Shown: piece after piece, positions 1 through 12,951 of the stretch | How positions within the stretch are numbered: the stretch's first letter is position 1 | How the letters are laid out: each line of letters begins with the position of its first letter | DNA from: Ustulina deusta | Taxonomy: Eukaryota; Ascomycota; Sordariomycetes; Xylariales; Xylariaceae | Direction of reading: 5' to 3' | Assembly: GCA_023159155.1 (NCBI GenBank) | Contig: JAJNNX010000026.1 | Coordinates: 124,001 to 188,000 of the forward strand | DNA length: 64,000 bases | Program-made: the position numbers and the translations under genes | Notes under the pieces: generated by a model | The model's input: the letters and a program-made list of their open reading frames with translations, nothing else | Database searches by the model: none | Told to the model about the DNA's origin: nothing

Positions 1-1222
1 TATGCGTGGTAGGATCGCCGCTGAGGGACTCTCCTCGACAAGGAGCTTAGTCCTTGAGCCCCTCTTGGTCTGGCTGTCAACTACGTAGGCTTGATCGGCG
101 GCAATGATCTTGGCCCTGTGACTTTGTTTCTCGCGCCCAAACTCAACTTCTTCCGGCGAGTCTATATTCTCGCGTGCTTCTTCTTCTGCAGTCATCTCTT
201 CCATCCGAGGGACGCCTTGGTTGGCGAGACCGAGTCCATAATCGACACCGGCGCCAAATGGGTTCTCTTCGCAACCCTCCTCAGTAAAGTCAGATTCTAG
301 ATACTGCCACATCAGCCATAGAAATGCTTTTGCACGAGATGTGCTAGTATAATTTGTTTTCATGACGAGGTCATGAAATTCGCAACCACTCGGGAAGTGT
401 AGTTCCGCAACCTGGGGTGCTTGCGCGCCTATCAGGAAAATGAGGTTGACGGGGTTCGATCGCGGCGACTTCAGGTTCTTGAAATCGGCTAAGTCGTGGG
501 GTTCGGGCCGATCTTCAGCAGCCCCTTTTAGAATAGATTTTAACCTGGGAGCGTCTTGCAGCTGCTTATATGCAGAAGCATCTTGATGGGCTTGTAGAGA
601 TGGGATAGCATGGTAGGTTCTCAATTGAGCTCGCATTTCGGGGAAGACTAGATGGTATAGGTTAGCTGAATCCTCTCGTCCGTGAAGCAGAAGAAGGGGC
701 CGTACAGTTCAGCGTAGTATTCATTCGTCCAACATTGACAAGTAAGCAGACCATAGCCATGCCCTTCGCAGCCTCGCGATCACTGAGGAGCTTGTCTCGA
801 AGGACTTTGCTAGTCTTGCTGCTCCTCGCCATTGTGTCGATATATAAGTCCGCAAAGCTCTGCTTTTCCGAATTTCCAGGTTCGTAGCTATTGGTGAATA
901 CTTTTGTTTCGTCGTCAAAGACAGCGCGTAGAAAGTCGTACTGAATGTCACGTCTCCATAAGGGCTCGCCGTCCTCTTTCTTGAGGTGCCTGATCTTGCC
1001 GACAACAGGAAACGACCCCCCTCCCGCAGCGGAACCGGCAGCACCGGCAGCAGTAGAGGCCCTGGGCTTCCGTTTCGTTGCGTGCGCCGAGTCGGGGCCG
1101 ATCATGCTGGAGTCGAGATTGCCATCGGGTGTGCCGTCTCTGGGGGTGCCGGCCGCGCTTGAAGGTTGCGACCATCGGCCTGGAGATCCACGGCTGGAAG
1201 CCATGGAAGCCATGGAAGTCAT
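1..1222 (-). CDS. IES1: INO80 complex subunit Ies1 (partial, 3' end outside window)
   Basis: Nuclear subunit of the INO80 ATP-dependent chromatin remodeller. Exon 1 is 1222-706, the intron 705-648 (58 nt, GTACGG...TAG), and exon 2 runs from 647 past the left edge with no stop. The N-terminus is low-complexity (Ser, Gly, Ala). It is followed by the block conserved in fungal Ies1: 'HLKKEDGEPLWRRDIQYDFL', then 'SKTSKVLRDKLLSDREAAK' and 'MVCLLVNVGRMNTTLNFFPE'. The last block is formed only after removing the intron, which supports the junction. Exon 2 continues as 'MRAQLRTYHAIPSLQA' and an acidic Glu-rich stretch. The start is the first ATG of the open frame; two more in-frame Met follow within eight residues, so the exact start could be slightly later. 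Family assignment is by recognised sequence. Confidence 0.88.
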
Positions 1223-3346
1223 GGGGCAGTCGGCGATGATGACAGAATTGGGGATGGAGAGTGAGGCAGAGAAGGAGAGGTGGAAGAAGTTGTGAAGGTG
1301 GGCGATGGCCGATGATTGTCAGGGGAGGGATCAGTGCGACCCAGACAGCGTGGCGTGGCGGCTGGACCACCACAACTGATTGCGCGACCGAGAGAATGCT
1401 GCAACTGACCTGGGCTGTGGACAGCAGGGCAGCGACAACTACCAACCGCTGCCCGAAGAATTAAATACGTGTAAGATGTACCGCGCGTCAATGTATCCAC
1501 AGTAGGTAATGCTCTTACGCTCAATGGTGTCGGGACTGTGCACGAGTAGCCACAGCTATTGTTCCATTGTGGAGGGAGGAGAAGGAAATGCAGAGTGAAT
1601 AGACTCACGTTTTAGGCGTGGGCGAGTCATCAGATGAACATGAGGTTGTTGGTGCCACCACGGGGCGCGCCTTGTTCGTTTTGCAAATCCTGCTCTCATC
1701 ACCTGGGCAATTAAGTTACTCCCTAATGGACTACCTACGGCATGTATGCGTGGGTTGGGGGGATAGGTCAGGATGGGTTAGCTCCCTGCCGTACACTACG
1801 GAGGTAGCCTCGCCTCCGAGGGCCTGCGTATTAGTACCTAAGGTATAGGTACCTACCTAGGTAGGTGCTTAGGTACATAGGTAGCTGTACCTGTCTCATG
1901 TGCACGGCTCTCTGGGTAGGTATACTCTAGGTGTGTACCACAGTGTAGAGCTACCTACCTAACCTAACTCACTAACTAGCACTACCTTAAGTACCTAGGT
2001 AAGTAAGCCACTTTAAGGATGCACAGCCACAGTTGTTCGACAAGACCGCAAATGCTCCTTGTCTACTTATCTACATCAGTACTAAGAATGAATAAATATC
2101 TGTGTTCGATTGAGATGCACATTACCTTTATCTGTGAAATAAAGCCATCAACTAATTGTACGGTAACATAGAACTATGACCGTAACAGTAATAGTTTAGA
2201 TGCCTTGACAAAAGTTCTCGGTTAGTTTCCTAGCTACATTCTACATTTTCGAGTGGCTGTACTGCCAATTGCATTCTCAGTCTTTTCAGCATAAACATCA
2301 CAGCGAGGAGGGAGCACGTTAACAACTACGAAGAAAGTGATGTTTGTATTATTTGGGAACACTCAACTCAGTTCGTCACAAATGGATCCTATGCTGGTCC
2401 AACACGGCGCAAAGAACCTTTAGCGAAGTTCTCAGCCGATATCTGCAAAAGGGCTATCTACCAGGCAGATGGGATCTCATCTTGTCCATATGCCAGTATC
2501 ATTGGAATAGGCCCCAGACATGCTCTGTGCATCTCAAAGAGGTCTGGAAACTGTACCTGATCAACCAGACGCCATTTTTGTTTTCTCGCGAACCACCCTA
2601 GTAATTACCATCCTATGCTATGTCCATAGCCTGCCCTGCCCCGCGACTTTCCATCGGAGAGGGGCAAGCTGTCGCACGCAAGAGCCCTACCGAACTGAAA
2701 CACACGAGCGTTCTGCTTTTTGTCTATGAAAGAAGATGCCGGCAACATATCCGCAACCATACGGAACACGTATTCGCCCCGTTCTATGAGGATGCGAGCA
2801 GAGATTTCATCTCCGTCCAGAGGGTAAAAGCAGGAACATGAATAGAGATCGTCATCGTCGTCGTGAGAAATATCGGTCCAATGTCTTTCGAAGACCAACC
2901 AGGTTCTAATAGATGAAATGTCTCCAGAGACTCATAGCTCAAGGTCTATCTTTGACCTGGAAACGTCTCATGCAGCTGCTCGGATGCAATCCCCGCAATC
3001 GTCTATGGGTATCAAGTCGTGGGGGGACACGAATGCGCAGCCGTAACAAAGACAAATGCCGTCTATCATATGCCAGAGTCTCATGCCGTAAGACTCGAAC
3101 CTGCCGATCCGGGTGGGTTGGTCGGAAGTTGCGTGTGCCGTAGAAGAAACTAGGTCGGAAACAATTGGCGACGTGCCAAAACCTTGTGTGTGAAAAGCAC
3201 GCGAATGTATGAAAAAGGAAATGTAAAAGAAACGTCTATGTGCTGCACTCTCAATGCACTCGCGCACCCAGAGAAGAGCTCGCGGGGTAGTCTCGGAGCA
3301 CATAGGTAGGGGTTATATGTCATGAATGGCAAATCGTCATACGAGT
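1223..3346. other. Intergenic region between IES1 and DED1
   Basis: This holds the IES1 promoter side and the DED1 3' flank. I see no gene in it. Several overlapping open frames of 60-130 codons occur on both strands, but none resembles a known family and most lack a credible ATG context. A dense cluster of GGTA/TACC-type palindromic repeats lies at about 1835-2010. Confidence 0.6.
1835..2010. repeat. Cluster of CCTAGGTA/GGTACC palindromic repeats
   Basis: Repeated short units such as 'aggtacctacctaggtaggt' alternate in both orientations for about 175 nt upstream of IES1. The same vocabulary recurs in most intergenic regions of this window and is absent from the exons I reconstructed. Confidence 0.7.
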
Positions 3347-5596
<2,250 letters not shown>

Positions 5597-8559
5597 ATTG
5601 ACAGCAAACGAAATTGGTAGATGTGAGGAAGGTCAGGGCCGAATTGGCTGCAGAGGAGCGAATATGTTGTTGTTTGTCGACAAGTGATTGTTGTTGTTGA
5701 GTTTCTGGGGAAAATTTTTCTTTTCGTGACGTGCGCAGCCGTTTGGAACTCTCGAAGACAAGAACGAATTTGTCCGTTCTGAGAGAATGCAAGGTGGCAA
5801 GGAACGAAAAACAAATCAGAAAGATAAAAAAAAGTCGGTGCAGTTGGTCCTCGAACACACAGGACCCCTGTGCGCGATGATTGAAGGAAGATGGAAGGAT
5901 AGGTGAGAGTGGGAGAGGGTGTGGGAGAGGAAAGAGAAGAAGAGATGAAGACTAGGTAGACTAAGTAGCCCAAGGGCAAAAAATTATTAGGTGTCTGTGG
6001 CCTGCAGGCTCAGGCTGTAAATGACGGTATTGGTGGATGCAGAAGAGGTATCCGTAATGCCTGCAGTTGTATCTGAGGTCGCGCAGCGCAGTTGCAGATG
6101 GGGGTACCTTGTTCAAAAGGAGCCTCAATGACCTAATTTTCCCTCCGGGAAAAAACAACAACAAAACAACCCGGCATTTGCCAAAAAGAAAGAAGAAAAA
6201 AAGAAAAGAAAGCCCCCAAGATGAATGGGTTTGGCTGATTGCTTTTATTTTACCGTTTCCCCAGAAGAATTTCAAAATCTTGGGTTGAAAGGGACCGGGG
6301 GGCTGATCTCTCATGTCTAGGTACTTTTACAGTGGCTAAGTACTATGCGTAGGTAGGTACCTAGGTACCTTAGTACTGCCTACCTATGTAAGTTAAGATG
6401 GGGGTACCTACCTACTAAATGTCTAGTACTGAATGGGAAAGGGGCGTATCGTGGACCCATAATCTTAATGGCTACTGCGTTACAAGGCTCGGTGTACCTA
6501 CCTACTTCTCGGCTCTGCCTAGGTACTTGAGTAGGGCCCTGAGGCGAAGTGGCGGCGAAGGGAAAAAAGACTTTTAGTGCGCTAGTTTAAGTAGTATACA
6601 CTACAAAAAAACCTACCTGGTACCCAAGATCTACATAGGTAGCTAGCGCATGCCATAAGGTAGTGTAGAGCAGCTCTAATACTGACACCTGTTGTTTTAG
6701 TAGATACCTCCTAGTAAAGAGTCCAAACAGCCAAAACAAGTTTAGTAGACCAGTGGGCCTCCATTTTTACTTAATAATATAAGCAATAGGCAATACCTTA
6801 TAGTATAGGTTTAAATATGCATTAGATGTGTCCTGATAATTTATCTATTTATTAGGTTTTCATTATTACAAGTTGGAATACTTGAACCGTGACCATTACC
6901 CATGTACCGGTATTTGTTTCCCTAGAGGCACATATACTTACAGGTACCTACAAGGTATGCAGATGTGGTCTTAACCTCTTCAAGTATTAAATAGACAACT
7001 TGCTAGATGCTACAAAATGTTGGGCTCCCTCTTTGATGTTTTATGTACCTATAGGTACAAGTAGCAATGAGATAAAGGGAGCTATGTTAATGGATGCCTA
7101 AGACTGTTGCAAAGTATCGTGGTTGAGAATGTAGATGCAAGTGAATTGTTGAGATAATTTTATGAAGGTATGTGTTTGTTCCGAAAGGCTCGCGAAGAAT
7201 CTCGAATCGTGTCAATGTCTCAACTGACGTCGTTTTGCCTCCTCCAGGGATCTAGTGTAGTGTCCACCAGCCTAACAAGGAAATTTATGTGCGCCGGCGA
7301 TTTATGTGCCTCCTAGATACTAGGTACCATGTAGGGACTTGTGTGGTATATCTTACCTACCTACTTACTTAAATAGGAATCATGTCTTATACACTCATAC
7401 CTACAAGAAAGTATAGGCAACACTAATATAATTATTATGTTAAACATACCTGTTTCTCCCCCTAGGCTTTGTTTTAAAGTATATGGTTAGTTTAAAGTAA
7501 AAATTTAGGACATACGTAGGAAAACAGGAACCAGGAAAGAGTTGACATCACGAACCGTTCAACTTATAATTTCATGTGATAGGGATATCTATCGCCCTGT
7601 TCAGCATAGCCATGCCAAACCTTTCCAACTTGGTAGCATACAGTAGGTATTTATAGTTGGTATACATTCCCTTCTCTTTCCTAGAAGAAGAATCAACTCA
7701 GACTTACACACTTAACAACACTTTTCTTGCACCTTCGGTCCCTAGCCTTATAGTCCAACTACAGTCTCGCTACTGTATCCGGATCACAAACAGAACCAGA
7801 CATCTCTCGAAGTGATATTCTTCGCCACCTCACTATCCGACCTGACTCTGACTCGACAGTATACATTATACTGCCGATTCTAACCTGGTTTTTACCACTT
7901 TTGTAGCACCCGACAAATTGGGCTTAGTACACTCGCCGCTTTAGCTCAGGCTCAGCTCACCCTGTCGTTAGTCAGGTGAGAAGATTCCATCTATGCATGA
8001 TTTATGTGGACGCAAACGATCCTTAAAACTATTCAAGCTTGAGTTTTCACGGCTAACCAGAAAGGTATCTATGTAGTAAAAACTATGTGAGACGTGATAG
8101 CTGTGCTGCTGTGACGGCTACTGTACAAACCTTCCCACCTGACCTCCTAAGCCGCCATCTCCTATTCAGGGGAAGGATCTGAACAGAGCAATACCGTTAT
8201 AAAGGTATACTTTCTTGCTGTGCTTAATCCTCCTTCCGTCTTTTCTTCTCTAGTCAGTTTTGATATTCTTGTTGATAGAGTGTTAGCGGCCCGCTGCCAA
8301 GTGAAAGCCCGGCAAAAGCGAAGGAGAAATTACTGCTGGACTAGCTTTTCACCCCATCCTCTATCAATTGCGTTTTCCGCTCGATGAGTGCTGCAGGCCC
8401 TAGCACCAATTCCTAGTTTTATATAGTGGTGGTTGTTCGTGCATGTTTTGAGTTTGTGAGAGTCCGGATTTGGACTGGGTTGGCCAAGGTCTCCTCCTGG
8501 GTTGGATGCTCTAGATTTAGCCTATCGACCTCCAGCTAAGTTGTCGTGGTTCTTGGTAG
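5597..8559. other. DED1 promoter and AT-rich gene-free DNA
   Basis: About 300-400 nt upstream of DED1 is its promoter and leader. Beyond about 6300 the DNA becomes AT-rich, and GGTACC/CCTAGG repeats recur (about 6318-6420, 6490-6560, 6895-6960 and 7310-7370). No open frame over about 75 codons with family similarity is visible. At about 7530-7900 a stretch containing 'catcacgaaccgttcaac', a TATA-like 'tatttatag' and later pyrimidine-rich DNA is vaguely like a retrotransposon LTR, but I found no second copy or element ends. That reading is weak. Confidence 0.5.
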
Positions 8560-9596
8560 CTGGACGATTAATGGCCTTTTAAGGCGTCATGGCGGGTTTC
8601 CATTAGACACTTCAGTCCTCGAACTCCGAGACGTCCTTTAAGAAAAACTTGGTGAACACTCGCGACTGATATGCGATCTGGAAGACCAAGGTGGCGAGCT
8701 CTGCTCATTAAGATACGATCTCACCATCCCGTTCACTCGCTGGCTAGCCATGTATAAAGATGTCAAGCAAATCAAGTAATACCTGGTAGCTAAAGTCTAC
8801 CGGTAAGATCACCCCGCTAAAGCTCGTGGTAGGCTCAGCGAGTTTTACCAGTGTGACTTTGACATTGCTGGCACCTAGATCCCATGATCCCTAACGCTCA
8901 GAATCCTACGCATGATCGTCAAAGTGTTCTAGGCCCTTACATTAAACGTCACCCCAACACTCAACGAGAGGCAAGTTTTAGACAACTTGTTCTCAAGTTA
9001 GTTCCTCAGTAGATGGGCTGGACGAGCTATCTTGGGCCGAGGCTAAAGGGAAAAATTGGGTGAAGAAAAAGGTCTTTCAACCGAAATTGCGGATGAGGCT
9101 AACAAATACGTACTACGCCGCGGTACTATGCGTGAGATGGCTGAAACTCTTCAGCGAGATTAGGATCTCAATATAAACGAGAATGTTAAAGGGGGACGTG
9201 ACAACATGGATGTTTTAGTATCCTACATAGAGGCGTTAGACGTCGCTGACAAAGTCTCTCTTGACCTATCGCTTGCCCAGGAGGCTGATGTATACATCAT
9301 GGCGTTTGGGTGCAAAGACTTTGATAGACTTCTTCCGGGCCGAATTCACAGCCAAAATGAAGACTAGGCCACAGCAGTAATGAAATGCTTCGGACCACTC
9401 GCTGATCGGGTCATACTTGACTAAGATGAACTTGAAAGTGGTTTCGGCTAATACTAAGGACACGCTTGAGGTTACTAGGGACAAGGGCACAGTTCAGAAG
9501 GACAGAGGAGAGCTTATTCCCAGGGAAAGAATTGGTCGAGGAGGTGTAGAAGCAGTTGTCGGCCCTCGTAGCAAGATCTAAATGGCGATTCTGGGG
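8560..9596 (+). pseudogene. Decayed histidyl-tRNA synthetase copy
   Basis: Translating in shifting frames gives clear, colinear pieces of cytosolic HisRS. In order they are 'RHGGFPLDTSVLELRDVL' (about 8578-8637), '[19 protein letters not shown]' (about 8665-8721), '[13 protein letters not shown]' then a stop (8776), 'ARGRLSEFYQCDFDIAG' (motif 2, about 8821-8871), 'LNVTPTLNERQVLDNLF', 'ADEANKYVLRRG', 'VADKVSLDLSLAQ', 'EADVYIMAFGCKDFDRLLP', 'AEFTAKMKTRPQQ', and a C-terminal 'LVEEV'-stop-'KQLSALVARSKW'. There are several stops (8776, about 8803, about 9161) and frameshifts. The motif 2 Arg reads as Ser. About 100 or more residues of catalytic core, including motif 3, are missing between 'SLAQ' and 'EADVY' near 9270-9284. 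It cannot encode a working enzyme. A functional gene presumably exists elsewhere (inference). Confidence 0.85.
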
Positions 9597-11598
9597 GCGT
9601 TTATGTAAATACTTTTTATTGTAGAGCACTCCGGCATTCTAAGAACGCGGGAGGGGGAAGATGAGAAATGCAAGATTGTTCCGCCAGATCAAATGCCCAG
9701 TCGATCTGTGATGCGGAAATGGTCTAAAAACGAGAGAATCTCCTGGTGGAACTAGATACATAGGACAAACTCGGATCAGGACGGATTGGGTCCGAACCGG
9801 TACGTGGCAGAATCCGTGCGACCATCTAAATTCAAGTGATCAATCCCTGCAACCTAACATATCCCTCTTACATTAAAGCTATATACATATGTATATCCTA
9901 CCTAAGTAGATATTTACTGGTAATTCATCATGGAATAAGTGGTGGTAGAGCGATAATGTGGTTTTGTATTGAAAATAGGGGCTGTGATAGTCTAGCGGAG
10001 ATTCTAACTGGCACATTGACTGCTCCCATAGGTCAAATGTGCTCATCACGAAGGGGAGATGGAATTATAAAGTCAACTGTACTGCGCATGTGTGTTTGAA
10101 CCCAGTTGCCTGCGAATATATGAATCAATGTTTGGACTACCTCGGTTCCAAGTTCGTTACTTTACTGATGGAGCGACTTCATGGGAAGTTGCTCTATCAG
10201 CACTCATTCATCAACACAGAACAGAAAGTAAGAGGAACAGCAATTATACTAGATTTTATTACTAGATATGAAACTTTCTCTTACTATGATTAAACTGTAA
10301 AGGTTTTAAATATGAAATAACGAAGTAGTTATTGTATGATGAATTGCTGTATATTAAGCCTAGCTGTAGACGCTTGAATCCGTTTTGGAATCAAAACAGT
10401 TACCTACTAGACTAGTACTTTCTGTCTATTGAGGTGCATTTCGTTCACAGTATTTGGTCTGGGCAAAAGCGGGAAAAGCCTGGACCGGAGCGGCATGGTT
10501 TGGGTGAGATTCCCGGGTATGGGTAACCCGATCTAGGCACTGCCCGAAATACTGACCAGGAGTTGCCTGTAGCCCACTGATTTCGTCGAGTGATTGATCA
10601 TCAGGCACTGGCCAGGTTTTTCGTGTTACAGATAAGGCCCGACAACCGCATCCTTTCAGTATATTTAAATGGAAACAGGCTACGTTTAGATATGTGGTCG
10701 AATGAATCATTTGACCGGGGGTCCTTGAACTACCGGTAGATGGGAGCGGAATTCCCCTATGTACTTACCTACGTCGTTTACCTGCAGCTGAGATGCGCAA
10801 CAAGGGATAGTCGCGGAAAGGAAAACTGTAGTGACATGTAAGCTGCGAGCGCAACCTTGGAAGTTTCCCTATGCTCCAGTGGGAACATTTCGTGCGACAT
10901 CTAGATACGAGGACCACACATCTCACCGTCCATGTTTGGGAGTACCTCAAAGTGACCGAACCCGGCTGGCAAGTCCTAGGTCATAGAAAACTCGAAAGCG
11001 AGCACCTTGCACATTGATTGTCTGTTCGCCGCGTAATTTGCCCCTCTCTGATATCACAGCAAGGGTGGCTGTTGAGAATGACATATTACATTTTGTGGCG
11101 ACGAATAACCACTACCTACAGCTACAAGTAGCTCAACGACCGTTTCTCTGTAGGTGTCACTTTTATCGGATTCGTGTCCTATTGTTATATGCGAACTGAT
11201 TCGATTTAATACTGTCATCAATGAGCTTGTACCAAAGAGACGGGTGCCTATGGAAGGTCTGAGGAGTGCTCCGGTTTGCTGGGATTTATGGCGTCAGATC
11301 GTCTGGCTGGATAACCTTGCCACTAACTATCGACATCCTCCGCCAGGATCTAGCATATTGGTGAACCATGTTTCTAAGCGACTTCTCGCGCTGCTAGATG
11401 ACAGTATCTCATCCGTCTGTTCTGGTCGAACGACTAGAACCGCTCTGTGTCCGAAGGGCAAATCTTGACTTCACTTGGCAGCCCATTCAACGGCCATTAT
11501 GGTCATTCCAAATGCTTGATCCATCATTCGCTGCGATCATGAGTTTTCTCAAACACACAACCCTAGTTTACACGGGCAGCCCTAGTCTAGTCACCTCA
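9597..11598. other. Gene-free AT-rich stretch
   Basis: This lies between the HisRS relic and the 3' end of the proteasome beta-4 gene. Open frames of 60-104 codons occur on both strands, but none matches a family I recognise and they overlap one another. The region about 9830-10430 is visibly AT-rich. Confidence 0.5.
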
Positions 11599-12322
11599 TT
11601 AGGGACATTTGACAACCTTGTCGTCGTTGAACTCGATATCGCGAATGCCGTCCTTAGTCACCGCCTTGACTATCATTCCCTTGAAGTCGATGGGTAACCG
11701 TCTCTTCAGCTCATCAGTACACATCTCAAGAACTTTGATCCCTTGTACTAGAGTCAAGTCCGGGTGGTGGTGCTTGTCCAGAATTGAAAGGCAATAGTAT
11801 TGGGCATAGCCATGAGCGGCATAGGGGACTGGCGCTAGCGCCGCTAGGTAATCCAGCCAAAACAAGCTGGGCTTGTGTGTAATGGGGTCGACGCCTCCAA
11901 GCAGGAGGTTCACGTTATACGGCTTTCGTGATCGTAGGCTCGTCGCAAGTTCGCCGCGTACGTAGTGTGCTAGGGCGGTAGGAGACAGGTCCGTCTCGTT
12001 TCGCATGGAATAGAGCTGGGCATTGGCTTGGATGTATTCAGAGAATTGGACTACACTGCAAGTCAGAAAAAGCCAGAACCAACAACGCTTGTAGACGCAA
12101 CATGCCTGTATCGCCCGCTTCTCCGGAGAACGCTACCAGAGTGTGCTTGTTCAGCTGCCTAGTCTTATCGTCGGATGCTTTGAGAATAGTAGCTCCTCGC
12201 ATAGCGGCTTTTGAGGCGGCGATCAAGGTGAAGTCCTTGCCCGTGATACCCAGCAATACCTCCCTAGCATCATATCAGTTCCTGGCGCGGTTCTGGAGAA
12301 TGATGAGATGGACTTCTTACAT
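11599..12322 (-). CDS. PRE1: 20S proteasome subunit beta type-4 (Pre1/PSMB2)
   Basis: Structural beta-4 subunit of the 20S core. Coding exons: 12322-12321 (only 'AT'), 12263-12106 and 12050-11599; 203 aa. The start codon is split. The leader reads '...caacAT', then a 57-nt intron GTAAGA...CTAG, then 'GGAGGTATTGCTGGG', giving M-E-V-L-L-G-I-T-G-K-D, the family's usual N-terminus. The unspliced read would be ATG-TAA. The second intron (12105-12051, 55 nt) has a GC donor: 'ACAG|GCATGT...TGTAG|TC', needed to rebuild 'GEAGDTVQFSEYIQAN'. Later sequence 'KPYNVNLLLGGVDP' and 'PYAAHGYAQYYCLSILDKHHHPDL' is typical beta-4. There is no propeptide and no catalytic Thr, as expected for this inactive subunit. 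Divergent from RRP9. Confidence 0.93.
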
Positions 12323-12951
12323 GTTGACGAGAAACGGCAATAGAGAAAACGTCGGGCGTTATTGACGATTACAGTCAGAGAATAGATCACGAAAGACGTG
12401 TCCTTTGTTGCCGTGATTATCAAAATTAAGTGTTGTCCCAAGTGTGCAACTGGAAGAGACGTTGGTGGGGGAATGACGAAGCTTCAAAAATGCTGCAACC
12501 AATGCTGTAGGTCGGATGTCACTGGGATGAGATCACGTAGACGCGCAAGGAAGCTACAGCCTAAGCCAGCCTCATCCGAGCTTTCTTGGTACACTAGGTA
12601 CCTGCCTCCACCAGGTACTTACTTGGTACTACCGGTATCTACCGCGGTGTACCCATAGGTATGTGTCAGTGGTTGGTGGGAATGACCTGCGTATAAGGTT
12701 AGGTTCCAGTGGTATACAACAAGCTGCTACTGTACTTTGCAGTCGCCTGTAGGTACCTGCTCCAGACAAGGTAGATACACAGGTACGCAAGCTTCCAGAC
12801 CCGCTCCCCATTTCATAGCAGGGGTTATTATTTCTTATCGCTTATCGGCGGACCTTCCCAGAACTTTTTTTTGAAGAGCTCTCTTTGGAAGAGCGCGAAG
12901 CGCACGACACAACATCATTGTGACGGGAGATAGATCCTCCTCCTTGGCAAG
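12323..12951. promoter_or_regulatory. Shared divergent promoter region of PRE1 and RRP9
   Basis: About 630 nt separates the two divergent start codons, so both promoters must lie here. It contains GGTACC/CCTAGG-type repeats at about 12590-12660 and 12745-12790. I did not find a clear TATA box or a PACE-like proteasome element. Confidence 0.5.

Noticed and set aside
9599..9650. Possible Gag zinc-knuckle remnant ('FYCRALRHSKNA')
   Set aside because: Only two of four Cys/His positions fit. Neighbouring sequence is better explained as the 3' flank of the HisRS relic.
10426..10710. 94-codon minus-strand open frame
   Set aside because: No recognisable domain; AT-rich degenerate surroundings.
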